The position numbers and the translations under genes are program-made. This document shows, piece after piece, positions 55,966 to 64,000 of a stretch of DNA of 64,000 bases (the first letter of the stretch is position 1; each line of letters opens with the position of its first letter). Location of the stretch: positions 71,759-135,758 of the forward strand of contig DHNY01000006.1 in NCBI GenBank assembly GCA_002409625.1, read 5' to 3'. The DNA is from Anaerolineaceae bacterium UBA5404 (GTDB lineage Bacteria > Chloroflexota > Anaerolineae > Anaerolineales > Anaerolineaceae). The notes beneath the pieces are model-generated. The model had not been told where the DNA came from and made no database searches. It was given only the letters and a program-made list of their open reading frames with translations.

Positions 55966-58004
55966 CTCAGTATGCTGGTGAAGTAAGAATTAAGACAAAG
56001 CTTGACGCTGAAGGTGTAAGTAAAGGTTTGGGGGAAGTCGGTGCAAAAATGCGTGGCATCGGAAACGCGGTAGGCAATGGCATGAGCGGTGTGTTTGCGA
56101 AGGTGAACAATGGCGTAAAGGCTGCAGGCGCAAAACTGAGTAGTCTGGGTGGGATGGCCGCTATTGGTATCGTTTCAGGCATGGCGTTGGCCGGTACTGC
56201 TATTGTCGCCGTTACAAACCTTTTCAAAGACATGATGAAGATGGAAGGTTTCAAGGAAAAGTTTGCGGAAGCAGAACTCGCTTTTACGAACCTTCAAAAC
56301 GCGGCGTATTCTGCATTAATGCCATTGATGGAGTTGCTTTTACCTATCATTATGCAAGTTGTTGATTGGTTGACACGCGCTGCGAATGTAGCGGCTGCTT
56401 TTTTTGCCGCGTTGAGTGGGTCCTCGACATATATGACTTATGTGGCGAGCGGCATGGCAAAGGCTGGAGGGTCATCTGGCAAATATGCCGATAACATGGA
56501 ACGAGCTGAAAAAGCTGCCAAAGGATCACTTGCTAGTTTTGACAAAATTGATGTCCTAAATAAAAAGGAAACACCTGAAATTAAGATTCCTGGTGGCGGT
56601 GGCGGCGGTGGTGCTATTGGTGAATGGGTTGAACAATCTGTTGAGGATACATTTGCAAGCCTAAGCGACGGTTGGGGGGCATTTATCGATGGTCTTTTGT
56701 TGTTGTTTAAGGATGGCGATTGGAGTGGCTTAGGCGATTGGTTCAGGGAATTTGTGTGGGAACCGGTTAAAGCTAAGGCTATTGAGATTTGGGAACAGTT
56801 CAAGCGGGATATATCAGATTCTTGGGAAGAGATAAAAGGCTGGTTTGATAAAAACCTTGTCACCCCATTGAAAGAAAGCTGGAGTGATATCAAGGAATGG
56901 GCGGTCGGTGTTTGGACTGCGATAAAGGAATGGGCAATTCAAGCTTGGGAAGATATCAAGGAAACCTGGAACGCTGTCGGTACTTGGTTTGATGAAAAAG
57001 TTATCCAACCTATTAAGACTTTCTTTTCTGATGCCTGGAATGCTATCAAGACCTGGGTTACTGAGGCTTGGGACAATATCAAAAACGCCTGGCAGGGTGC
57101 TAAGGACTGGTTTGATGGCAAAGTTTTGCAACCTATAAAGAAATTCTTTGTTGAAAGTTGGAACAAAATTAAAGATAAAGTTATTGAGACTTGGGACAAG
57201 ATTAAAGAAAAATGGAATGCTGCCAAACAATGGTTTGATGAAAAAGTAGTTACACCTATCCGAAACTTCTTTACCGAAAATTGGAACAAAATTAAAGATA
57301 AAGTTATTGAGACTTGGGACAAGATAAAAGGTGCTTGGCAAAATGCTAAACAATGGTTTGATGAAAAGGTCATTCAGCCCATTAAGAATTTCTTTACTGA
57401 GTCCTGGGACAAGATTCAAGAAAAAGTTATTGGTGTATGGGATGGCATCAAGGAAAACTGGGAAAAGGCCAAATCTTGGTTTGATGAAAAGATTTTAAGC
57501 CCAATCAAGGAAGCATTTGAAACTGTTTGGGGCGGTATTAGCGATTTTATTAAAAATATTATCAATGGCATTATTGGGTTTATTAATGGCATGATCAGTG
57601 GCATAGTGAGTGGTATTAATGCGATTATTGGCGTGCTTAACAAATTGAGCTTTAAAATCCCTGATTGGATTCCAGGGCTCGGAGGTCAAAGCTTTGGATT
57701 TAATATTGCTCCTATTACAGCTCCCCAAATTCCATTATTAGCAACCGGAGCAGTTATTCCGCCCAACGCGCCATTTGCGGCGATTTTGGGTGATCAAAAG
57801 AGTGGTAGAAACATAGAAACACCAGAGGGCTTATTACGCGATCTGATACGCGAAGAACTCAGTAAAGCCAGTGGCGGTCAACAAGAAGTAACCGTCAACT
57901 TTGCCGGAACAATGGGTGCATTGGTTCGCGCTATGAATCCTTATATTGAGAATGAGCGTACTCGTCGCGGTGGGTCTTTGGCGAAGGGAGTGAATATCGC
58001 ATGA
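55962..58004 (+). CDS. Tape measure protein with 41-residue repeats
   Basis: 680 aa. N-terminal helical part with hydrophobic segments (about 60-85 and 110-150), a Gly-rich hinge (PGGGGGGGAIGEW), then Trp/Lys-rich amphipathic helices repeated every 41 residues (WFDEKVxxPIxxFF...W.KIK), a hydrophobic stretch (about 525-560) and a C-terminal part. Length predicts a tail of roughly 100 nm at 0.15 nm per residue. The start ATG itself overlaps a dispersed motif (55962). Confidence 0.9.
   Translation: MTQYAGEVRIKTKLDAEGVSKGLGEVGAKMRGIGNAVGNGMSGVFAKVNNGVKAAGAKLSSLGGMAAIGIVSGMALAGTAIVAVTNLFKDMMKMEGFKEKFAEAELAFTNLQNAAYSALMPLMELLLPIIMQVVDWLTRAANVAAAFFAALSGSSTYMTYVASGMAKAGGSSGKYADNMERAEKAAKGSLASFDKIDVLNKKETPEIKIPGGGGGGGAIGEWVEQSVEDTFASLSDGWGAFIDGLLLLFKDGDWSGLGDWFREFVWEPVKAKAIEIWEQFKRDISDSWEEIKGWFDKNLVTPLKESWSDIKEWAVGVWTAIKEWAIQAWEDIKETWNAVGTWFDEKVIQPIKTFFSDAWNAIKTWVTEAWDNIKNAWQGAKDWFDGKVLQPIKKFFVESWNKIKDKVIETWDKIKEKWNAAKQWFDEKVVTPIRNFFTENWNKIKDKVIETWDKIKGAWQNAKQWFDEKVIQPIKNFFTESWDKIQEKVIGVWDGIKENWEKAKSWFDEKILSPIKEAFETVWGGISDFIKNIINGIIGFINGMISGIVSGINAIIGVLNKLSFKIPDWIPGLGGQSFGFNIAPITAPQIPLLATGAVIPPNAPFAAILGDQKSGRNIETPEGLLRDLIREELSKASGGQQEVTVNFAGTMGALVRAMNPYIENERTRRGGSLAKGVNIA
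56988..57479 (+). repeat. Four tandem 123-bp units in the tape-measure gene
   Basis: Units start at 56988, 57111, 57234 and 57357 with a partial fifth at 57480, each beginning with the codons for FDEK or FDGK. The middle two are most alike in DNA sequence (shared AATTGGAACAAAATTAAAGA and the following bases), so recent unit duplication is likely. Changing copy number would change tail length in 41-residue steps. Confidence 0.85.
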
Positions 58005-58381
58005 GCAATCTGATCATCATTGATGGAACATCTTATACGTGTCCCATACTGAGCATAGAAAGAAAAGCAGACACTCTATATAAATATGCGGAACGAACTG
58101 AGGATGGAAATTTACATAGCGAACGTATCGGATGGTATCGGAATTACCGGATTGAAGTCGGATTTATGACAGATCATGTCGCCTATCAAGCTTTGTATAA
58201 CAAGCTTACTGAGCCAGACGAATTTCATATGGTGTCTTTACCTGACACAATTGGGATGACTCCTAGTTATGAGGCATATTTTGCGGGTATTGCTGATCGG
58301 TTGATTAGGGTGAAAGGTAGCAATCAATATTGGCATGGACTTGGATTTGACGTTATCGCGAGGAAGCCGTATAGAACATGA
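58001..58381 (+). CDS. Small tail protein (DUF6711-like)
   Basis: 126 aa. Begins MSNLIIIDGTSYTCPILSIE; contains LHSERIGWYRNYRIEVGFM and a C-terminal GLGFDVIARKP strand, as in small proteins following the tape measure in TP901-1-type tails. ATGA overlaps on both sides. Confidence 0.7.
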   Translation: MSNLIIIDGTSYTCPILSIERKADTLYKYAERTEDGNLHSERIGWYRNYRIEVGFMTDHVAYQALYNKLTEPDEFHMVSLPDTIGMTPSYEAYFAGIADRLIRVKGSNQYWHGLGFDVIARKPYRT

Positions 58382-59760
58382 GTAGTTCATCTGTTGTTAT
58401 CCGTATGGCGGTTGAAACGGCCAATGGCACTGAAGAACTGGAATTCAAGGGCAAAGATGTTATTAGTGCAAGTTTGGTTGATGAAGTGAACCCGCCATCG
58501 TTAGAATTGCCAATTTCTGAAGTTGAGTTTCAATTTTATTCTACGGACCCCAGGTTTTCATTATTCTCGATTGGCGAGTTTGAACATGCTTTTACGCAAG
58601 GACAGAAAGTCTCTGTTCATGGTGTTTTTGATGGCGAAGAAACACATTTAGGCGATTACTACTTAGAGGATTGGTCAACACCAAGAGAATATATTTATAA
58701 ATTCAGATGTGTAGACATCATTGGTGTGCTAGATAAAATAACTTATGATGGCGGGTTTTGGACATCCCTCACGGCCGCTCAAACCGTACTTTCTTCTATA
58801 CTGAGTGAACATAACATTTCATTTGCCTTAGGTTCTTCGTTATCCGGAAAACGCGTCAAAGGTTGGATAAAGCCAGGAACAGTGAGGGAAGCCATCCACC
58901 AGGTGGCATTTGCGATTGGTGCAACTGTTACATCAACACCTACAGATGGGTTGATTTTTACTTCTGTTACCTTGCCTATTAATGATGCGCCATCGGAACT
59001 TACGATTTTGCGCCAACAGAAATTGAACCGTCAAAATGTTAATCGTCTGCAACAAACAACATCCATTGAACTTATTTCGCATGAATATACAAAACAACCA
59101 GACACAAAAGTTGAAATTATTTATGATGCATTTTTAGCACCAGGCGACTATAAAGTTGTTTTTGAAAAACCTTACTACGATATTTCTGTTGAAGGCGTTG
59201 GTTTTATTGCAATCAATCTCGCTACTGAGTATGGAGATAGCTTAGTGACAGAAGGTGGGGATGAATTAGTTATTGACGGCGGTTATGTGTTTGGCTCGAA
59301 CTATTTATATCTTACAGTTGCGGCCCCTGGTGGTCAAGTCATTGTTAGTGGCTATCCATGGGTTGACAGCATGAGATCGCATTTACATACTGAGCCGAAT
59401 ATTGTTGCTGGAAAAAACGCAATAAAGATTGATACTGCCACACTAGTAAGTTTGGATAATGCAGAGACATTACTCAGTAAGTTACGTGATTATCACCGTC
59501 AAAGGTTTGTCCAAGAAGCCACGGTTATCAAGAAAAAAGAAACGAATGGCAGTAGTTATGGCACACAGACTTATGGAAGTTTTAAGTATGAGTATTCCGG
59601 CCAAGAAAATGCAGCATTACACGTTTTAGAAACCGGCGATTGCATAACAGTAGAAACCATTGACAATCGCAAAATCAAAGGCGTGATTGAGATGATGGAA
59701 ACAGATTTGACTGGTGGAATGATCACGAAGTTAATGGTACGAGGAATTGAGGTGAACTAA
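58378..59760 (+). CDS. Tail hub/baseplate protein (gp27-like)
   Basis: 460 aa beta-rich protein. N-terminal part with ISASLVDEVNPPSLELPISE and LGDYYLEDWSTPREYIYKFRCVD, and a C-terminal tail-hub ending DCITVETIDNRKIKGVIEMMET; this resembles hub proteins that seal the tail tip. No lytic domain is visible. Confidence 0.65.
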   Translation: MSSSSVVIRMAVETANGTEELEFKGKDVISASLVDEVNPPSLELPISEVEFQFYSTDPRFSLFSIGEFEHAFTQGQKVSVHGVFDGEETHLGDYYLEDWSTPREYIYKFRCVDIIGVLDKITYDGGFWTSLTAAQTVLSSILSEHNISFALGSSLSGKRVKGWIKPGTVREAIHQVAFAIGATVTSTPTDGLIFTSVTLPINDAPSELTILRQQKLNRQNVNRLQQTTSIELISHEYTKQPDTKVEIIYDAFLAPGDYKVVFEKPYYDISVEGVGFIAINLATEYGDSLVTEGGDELVIDGGYVFGSNYLYLTVAAPGGQVIVSGYPWVDSMRSHLHTEPNIVAGKNAIKIDTATLVSLDNAETLLSKLRDYHRQRFVQEATVIKKKETNGSSYGTQTYGSFKYEYSGQENAALHVLETGDCITVETIDNRKIKGVIEMMETDLTGGMITKLMVRGIEVN

Positions 59761-60512
59761 TGGCGATTAAGAAAATTAGTGAATTACCGGCATTGTCTGG
59801 TGATATGGCGAGTAATGATTTATTGGTCATTGTTGATGCAAGTGAAACAACGCAAACCAACAAGACAAAACGTGCAAATGCAAACCAGATAAGGGTTTTT
59901 AACAGCAGTCAACTTAATAACAGTGTTGTAAGTGAAGCGGCGATTGCGAGTGGCGCGGTTACAAATGCAAAAATTAGCAATGGCGCGGTTGAGGTGTCAA
60001 AAATTGATGGCTTATATGGCATGTCATGGCAAGTTGGCAATCTAATATATATGAACGATAGTGGGCAACTTAGTTATTTAAAACATGATTACCCTATTGT
60101 GAATAACAAAATCGTTGATAAATCGATTGTTAGTTTCATTATTTATGAAGAAATCGAACCACTTGAACCAGGGCAGAAAAAACTATTGTGGGTTGTACCG
60201 CCTAACTTTGACGGTTACACAATTACTGAGGCGGTAATAAACGTCATGACTGCATCTACTAGTGGGTTGGTGAGAATTGATGTCAGGCGTGGTAGAAGGT
60301 CAAGCGCTACAACCGCACCTACGTATTATTCGATTTTTTCGACGCAGCCTAGTATTGATGTTGGCGAGTTTTCATCTCGCAATGCAGCTACCGCGCCTGT
60401 TATCAGAAGTCCATATTCCACGGTCAATGCGGATGATGTGCTTTCTTTCGATGTGACGTTAGCTGGTACTAACGCAAAGTATTTATGTGTGTCTTTGGAG
60501 TTTAGCAAATGA
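59760..60512 (+). CDS. Tail fibre/baseplate wedge protein
   Basis: 250 aa. Starts with the fibre-type MAIKKISELPALSGDM and DLLVIVDASETTQTNKTKR; Ala/Ser-rich turns (AIASGAVTNAKISNGAVE) suggest a trimeric shaft, then a beta-sandwich end. Coupled by TAATG to the hub gene. Confidence 0.65.
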   Translation: MAIKKISELPALSGDMASNDLLVIVDASETTQTNKTKRANANQIRVFNSSQLNNSVVSEAAIASGAVTNAKISNGAVEVSKIDGLYGMSWQVGNLIYMNDSGQLSYLKHDYPIVNNKIVDKSIVSFIIYEEIEPLEPGQKKLLWVVPPNFDGYTITEAVINVMTASTSGLVRIDVRRGRRSSATTAPTYYSIFSTQPSIDVGEFSSRNAATAPVIRSPYSTVNADDVLSFDVTLAGTNAKYLCVSLEFSK

Positions 60513-61390
60513 AAGCAATAGTTGTAAGGAAGAACAGCAAAGGTGCATTGCCACCTGGAATGATGTTGTTTTGGAGTGGAAGAAATGACCAATTACCCAC
60601 TGGTTGGCGGTTAGTAGACAACGCCCAATCTGGTGTGTTTATTATGGGCACAACCCCAAGTGGCGTGAGTTACTCAGTATCAGGAATTGCAAGCCATACG
60701 CATACCGTTGCTGATACTGCTAGTAGTGGTGCGCATACGCATACCGCAACCCATACTGTTAGCCAAAGCGATGACAGATGGATGATTTCCAGAGCATCAT
60801 CTACAGGTACTGGCATTGACACACACAGCCATACAACTGGTGGCGCGACAATCAATACAACGGGAGCACATACGCATACTGTTGGGCAGCTTGGAGAAAG
60901 AGACAATTTGCCACAATATACTCAGTTCTGGCTCATGAAAAGCAATGGTGCTGCAATACCTATTGGCGCGATTGCGCTTTGGTCTGGGCAGATGAATACT
61001 ATCCCTTCAGGATGGCGACATTGTGATGGGAGCACGCAAGATGGCGTTACAGTACCAAAAATTGACAGTGGATATATACGAATACCAACCACAAACTCAG
61101 ATGTTGGCAAAACGGGCGGTAGTTGGGGGCATAACCATACAGTACCATCTCAAACTGGCATAGCGGGTAGACATAGACATGAAGTAAGGTCAAGCCCGCT
61201 TGAAAGAATGAGCGGTAACACACTTTACGGCGGCGGAGCGTCATCCGTGGCGACTGGAAACCATACGCACAATGGAATTGTTGACAATTCGGGTTATGAC
61301 GATAACCATTCGCACGCTATTCCGTCACCAGATAAAACGAACACGCTTATTCCGTATATCCAACTTTATTACATAATCAAGGTGTACTAA
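60509..61390 (+). CDS. Tail fibre with HxH repeats, tandem collar-like domains
   Basis: 293 aa. Two collar-type domains, each opening with a GM.LFWSGR/AIALWSGQ-like strand and LPTGWR/IPSGWRHCDG, then loops with repeated His-x-His (SHTHTV, AHTHTA, GHNHTV, NHTHNG, NHSHAI). HxH repeats coordinate metal in phage fibre tips such as T4 gp37. The domain duplication is internal. Likely receptor-binding. Confidence 0.72.
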   Translation: MKAIVVRKNSKGALPPGMMLFWSGRNDQLPTGWRLVDNAQSGVFIMGTTPSGVSYSVSGIASHTHTVADTASSGAHTHTATHTVSQSDDRWMISRASSTGTGIDTHSHTTGGATINTTGAHTHTVGQLGERDNLPQYTQFWLMKSNGAAIPIGAIALWSGQMNTIPSGWRHCDGSTQDGVTVPKIDSGYIRIPTTNSDVGKTGGSWGHNHTVPSQTGIAGRHRHEVRSSPLERMSGNTLYGGGASSVATGNHTHNGIVDNSGYDDNHSHAIPSPDKTNTLIPYIQLYYIIKVY

Positions 61391-61842
61391 TGGCAGATGA
61401 TTTGAACGTACCAGTTGGAACAATTTTACTTTGGGATCAAGGCACTATACCCGCGAAGTATTCGCTTTGTGATGGCGGAACTTATAACGGAATTAAAACA
61501 CCTGATTGCAGAAACCGTTTTATTTGGGCATGTCCTTATGATTCTGCATTGAAAACCACAGGCGGAAACAGTACGCATACCCACACTTGGAGCCAAGAAA
61601 CGGAAACAAGAGAAGCGCATGGGCACACGGGCATTAGCGCGTTGTCTGATCCTCCAAATGAAACGAATACCGCATTTGAAAATCAATACGGATCGTCATT
61701 TACGACATCTACCCATAGGCATCAGATTACAGTGGACATTAATCCTGGTGGAGCGCATTCTCACGCGCTTGGTGTTGTAAGCACAGAATCACATATACCA
61801 AGGCATATCAAGCTTTGTTACATCATGAGGACGGAGGTTTAA
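61390..61842 (+). CDS. Small tail collar-type protein with HxH motifs
   Basis: 150 aa, one collar domain: VPVGTILLWDQGTIPAKYSLCDG, then THTHTWSQ, AHGHTG, THRHQI and AHSHAL. Paralogue of the domains in the previous gene, coupled by TAATG. Probably another fibre-tip or adaptor unit. Confidence 0.7.
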   Translation: MADDLNVPVGTILLWDQGTIPAKYSLCDGGTYNGIKTPDCRNRFIWACPYDSALKTTGGNSTHTHTWSQETETREAHGHTGISALSDPPNETNTAFENQYGSSFTTSTHRHQITVDINPGGAHSHALGVVSTESHIPRHIKLCYIMRTEV

Positions 61843-61844
61843 TC

Positions 61845-63005
61845 ATGGCAGCAACATTTCCAGGTGGCGTGAAGCCATTTACAACAAAACGCAATGACCC
61901 AGATGGGGACGTTGTAGACGCAAGTCATATCAATGATTTGCAAGACGAAGTAGTAGCCATTGAAACAGAACTATTAAAGAGCGCTGGCTCAGTAATAAAA
62001 CATGGGTCATTGGCAGGACTAAGCAATGATGATCACCCGCAGTATTCAAAGATAGATCACACTCATACTGAGTATGCAGGGGCAAATCATAAACATGATG
62101 AAACCTATTCGCCAATTGAGCATACTCATACGGGATACTCGCCGACAAATCATAATCATGACACAGCTTATCTTGGGATCGCAAATACTGCCATGGATAG
62201 CGAAAAGCTCGGCGGTGAACTTCCAGACGCGTTTTCAAGAATAAGCCACACACATACAGGCTATGCCCCATCTGACCATAACCATGATACGGCATACGCG
62301 CCTAAAACCCATACGCATACTGAATATGTAAAAAATACAGGGAATGAAACAATATCTGGTGAAAAAACGTTTTCTACGTTGCCAAAAGTGCCGACAACGA
62401 CACCAACCAGTAATGACCAAGTTGCCAGCAAAGCATACGTAGATAGTGTTGCTGGTGGCGGAAGTGGCGGGCCGTATGTGGATCTAACCAGTAACCAATC
62501 AGTTGGAGGGGTGAAAACATTTACTTCAATACCATTATTGCCATCTTCTATGCCGACATTAAACAACCAAGCCGCGAATAAAGCCTATGTCGATAGCGTG
62601 GCAGGTGGCGGCAGCGGTGGTGGAATCAGTATGCAAGATGTATATCCGATTGGCTCGGTGTTCATGAGTATGAACAGCACAAATCCTGCTACATCGCTTG
62701 GGTTTGGCACATGGTCTGCAGTTCAAGGTAAGTTTTTAGTAGGTGTGAGTTCGGAAACGGAGTTTAATACAGCTGGCAAAACGGGTGGTGCAAAGACAGT
62801 CACCCTTAGCACAGCAAATATGCCAAGCCATAATCACAGCATATCAGGTATTAGTCGAGGAGACGTTATGTCCTCAACTATTGGTACTAGTGCAGATGTT
62901 ATTGTGCCTAGCGGGAGCATGTCAACTGGGTATTCTGGGTCTGGCACAGCACATAACAACCTACCACCTTATTTTGCTATTTATATCTGGACAAGGACGG
63001 CGTAA
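61845..63005 (+). CDS. Long tail fibre with H-x-H-rich repeats
   Basis: 386 aa. The N-terminal half carries repeats of the form DHTHTEYAGANHKHDE and HTHTGYSPTNHNHDTAY, the middle has two KAYVDSVAGGGSGG modules, and the C-terminus is a collar-type domain with DVYPIGSVFMSMN and MPSHNHSISG ending in a WTRTA strand. ATG 61845 follows GGAGG. Receptor-binding fibre. Confidence 0.75.
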   Translation: MAATFPGGVKPFTTKRNDPDGDVVDASHINDLQDEVVAIETELLKSAGSVIKHGSLAGLSNDDHPQYSKIDHTHTEYAGANHKHDETYSPIEHTHTGYSPTNHNHDTAYLGIANTAMDSEKLGGELPDAFSRISHTHTGYAPSDHNHDTAYAPKTHTHTEYVKNTGNETISGEKTFSTLPKVPTTTPTSNDQVASKAYVDSVAGGGSGGPYVDLTSNQSVGGVKTFTSIPLLPSSMPTLNNQAANKAYVDSVAGGGSGGGISMQDVYPIGSVFMSMNSTNPATSLGFGTWSAVQGKFLVGVSSETEFNTAGKTGGAKTVTLSTANMPSHNHSISGISRGDVMSSTIGTSADVIVPSGSMSTGYSGSGTAHNNLPPYFAIYIWTRTA

Positions 63006-64000
63006 ATGAAACCATTTGGAGTAGACATCAGCAGTTATCAAGGGCGGTCAATCGACTATACCCTGATGAAACAAAATACAAAATTCGTGGCGGTTCGCGC
63101 TGGCATCTCATGGGGTTACGAAGACCCCGTGTTTGCGCAATCGTGGCGCGCGCTCAAGGGGCATAATCGCATTGCCTATCACGTGCTCTATCCAAGCCAA
63201 GACGTTACCAGACAAGTCAACTGGCTATTTGACATACTGAGTAGGACGGGCTTCGATCCCGAAACCGACCGACTGGCGATTGACATTGAACTTTGGCAAG
63301 GGCAAACGCCACAGCGCGTAACCGAAGCAACCACGCAAATGTACGACCAGATTACGGAGCGCACTGGACGCGAACCTATCGTTTACTCGGGCGCGTGGTT
63401 CACGAATTCGCGTATGGTTATTAGCGAAAAGCTGAAACAAGTGGACTGGTGGTTAGCGACTTACCCCGCGAAAGGCAGCGCACCAGGAACGGAACACCCT
63501 GGACCGCCTTTGCTACCGCGTGGCGTAACAAAATGGCTTATTCACCAAACATCGGAAACAGGCATCGGACGGAACTTTGGACTGCCGTCTGGAGCGATTG
63601 ACACCAACCGTTGGAATGGCACATTAGAGGACGTACAGGCATACTTTGGACTTACTGAGCAAGAACCCGTTGACCCACCGACCGACCCTAACCAACCACT
63701 TTACTCAGTAAAGATTACAACCACGCCACCAAACCGCTATATCACCTACAACGCGCCGAATGGCGTGAGATGGAATGAAGAGCGTTGGCTACAAAGTGGC
63801 GATATTGTACCCGTTTGGGAAGAAAGTGGGCACTGGTTACGCATTGACGCGTTGCCGCGCTGGATAAACGGTAGTTTCATGCAATGGGTGAAAAGAGTAG
63901 ACACACCGCAACCGCCCGTGGCTGAAGTCATGTACTACGGAGCAACCTACTGGCAACGCGATCCGAGGTGGCGCGATAAACCACTTGGCACAAAATCGAC
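63006..64000 (+). CDS. Endolysin: GH25 lysozyme, C39-like C-terminus (partial)
   Basis: Open to the right edge (331 codons seen). GH25 domain from Met1: FGVDISSYQG (Asp7) and LAIDIELW (Asp93 and Glu95, the catalytic DxE), a Pro-rich linker (about 224-234), an SH3-like segment (about 240-300) and, from about 310, YYGATYWQRDPRWRDKPLGT, the usual opening of phage C39_2-type peptidase domains. That would give a muramidase plus a second hydrolase or binding module. No signal peptide, so release needs a holin. Confidence 0.85.
   Translation, partial: MKPFGVDISSYQGRSIDYTLMKQNTKFVAVRAGISWGYEDPVFAQSWRALKGHNRIAYHVLYPSQDVTRQVNWLFDILSRTGFDPETDRLAIDIELWQGQTPQRVTEATTQMYDQITERTGREPIVYSGAWFTNSRMVISEKLKQVDWWLATYPAKGSAPGTEHPGPPLLPRGVTKWLIHQTSETGIGRNFGLPSGAIDTNRWNGTLEDVQAYFGLTEQEPVDPPTDPNQPLYSVKITTTPPNRYITYNAPNGVRWNEERWLQSGDIVPVWEESGHWLRIDALPRWINGSFMQWVKRVDTPQPPVAEVMYYGATYWQRDPRWRDKPLGTKS

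Larger units (their letters stand above)
30801..63712. repeat. Dispersed 13-bp near-palindrome TTTACTSAGTAAA (about 40 copies)
   Basis: First bases of the 13-mers with an exact ACTSAGT core: 30801, 31438, 31940, 32751, 33899, 35499, 35891, 37968, 38600, 39141, 39508, 40487, 41242, 42594, 42801, 44708, 45237, 45847, 48300, 48648, 49747, 50467, 51260, 52704, 52999, 53410, 53946, 55521, 55962, 56132, 57393, 57854, 58797, 59221, 59469, 60669, 60917, 62064, 63233, 63700. Perfect 13-mers are at 30801, 45847 and 63700. Most lie inside genes, where they read as LLSK, YSVK, ELSK or TEY; several sit just before ribosome sites (35499, 52704, 38600) or on a start codon (55962). Centre base G 22 times, C 18 times, so no strand bias. 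None found in 1-30500. Confidence 0.85.

Noticed and set aside
30801..63712. Dispersed 13-mer as a DNA uptake or host Chi-like signal
   Set aside because: Such signals cover the host genome; none was found in the 30.5 kb of host DNA, so the motif belongs to the phage.
30801..63712. Dispersed 13-mer as L5-type directional stoperators
   Set aside because: L5 sites are asymmetric and mostly in one direction; here the sites are near-palindromic with no bias (22 to 18).
30592..64000. CRISPR array, insertion sequence or integrase gene
   Set aside because: No evenly spaced repeat array, no transposase and no tyrosine or serine recombinase motif was found in the window.

Overview
The window is a bacterial chromosome segment (about 1-30.5 kb) joined to a prophage that starts at a tRNA-Phe attachment site near 30.54-30.59 kb and is still running at base 64000. 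The host looks like a monoderm-type bacterium: it has a CdaA-CdaR c-di-AMP pair, a PIN-TRAM membrane protein, a signal peptidase with a long acidic N-terminus and no outer-membrane genes. My best guess is an Anaerolineae member (Chloroflexota). That is an inference from protein style and base composition and could not be checked here.

Host part. 1-3.5 kb: partial M24 peptidase, MBL-fold hydrolase, PhoU-like/Pit phosphate transport pair, FmdB zinc ribbon. 3.6-6.4 kb: two tandem membrane-anchored C39-like/TPR paralogues. 6.5-14.7 kb: co-directional housekeeping genes (cdaA, cdaR, der, lepB, YgiT-type zinc finger, PIN-TRAM, cysS, rlmB). 14.8-21.6 kb, minus strand: an AT-rich NERD-helicase gene, pcrA, holB and a two-gene chromate transporter. 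21.8-30.4 kb: 2H phosphoesterase-like protein, ABC exporter, acyltransferase-like protein, two RelE-type toxin-antitoxin loci, YcaQ-like protein, DUF35-type protein, DUF2807 lipoprotein, HIT protein and a TetR regulator with a clear promoter and operator.

Prophage. 30.5-33.2 kb: attL, a mostly minus-strand lysogeny cluster (bactofilin-like protein, membrane zinc ribbon, small basic membrane protein, XRE repressor) and a divergent control region with TTACCATNATGGTAA operators around a consensus promoter. 33.2-44.0 kb: early/replication genes, many overlapping by ATGA or TAATG (ribbon-helix-helix protein, ERCC4 nuclease, RecA/Sak4-like ATPase, J-domain protein, vWA protein, SF3/D5-type helicase, a putative origin, prim-pol primase). 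44.0-50.4 kb: promoter/attenuator cassette A, holin-like and coiled-coil proteins, a PLD-like protein, small and large terminase, portal, and a minor capsid protein with a nuclease-like tail. 50.4-51.1 kb: an RNA-rich non-coding island with a tRNA gene and cassette B. 51.1-64 kb: scaffold, capsid, connectors, tail tube, chaperones, tape measure, hub, fibres and a GH25 endolysin. This order matches TP901-1/A118-type siphoviruses. No integrase gene is in view; it and the intact tRNA-Phe should lie beyond the right edge.

The most striking signal is a 13-bp near-palindrome, TTTACTSAGTAAA. Its core ACTSAGT occurs about 40 times from 30.8 to 63.7 kb, in genes and between them and in both orientations, and I found no copy in the 30.5 kb of host DNA. 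It resembles the dispersed repressor sites (stoperators/SPBRE-type) of a few phages but differs from the local XRE operators, so a second phage-wide DNA-binding system is implied. Other unusual features are a tRNA-like RNA with a T5C5T5 loop (35.4 kb), two paralogous promoter-leader-terminator cassettes with identical geometry (44.06 and 50.94 kb), an iteron-type inverted repeat upstream of the primase (42.2 kb) and a tRNA with an apparent 8-nt anticodon loop (50.7 kb).
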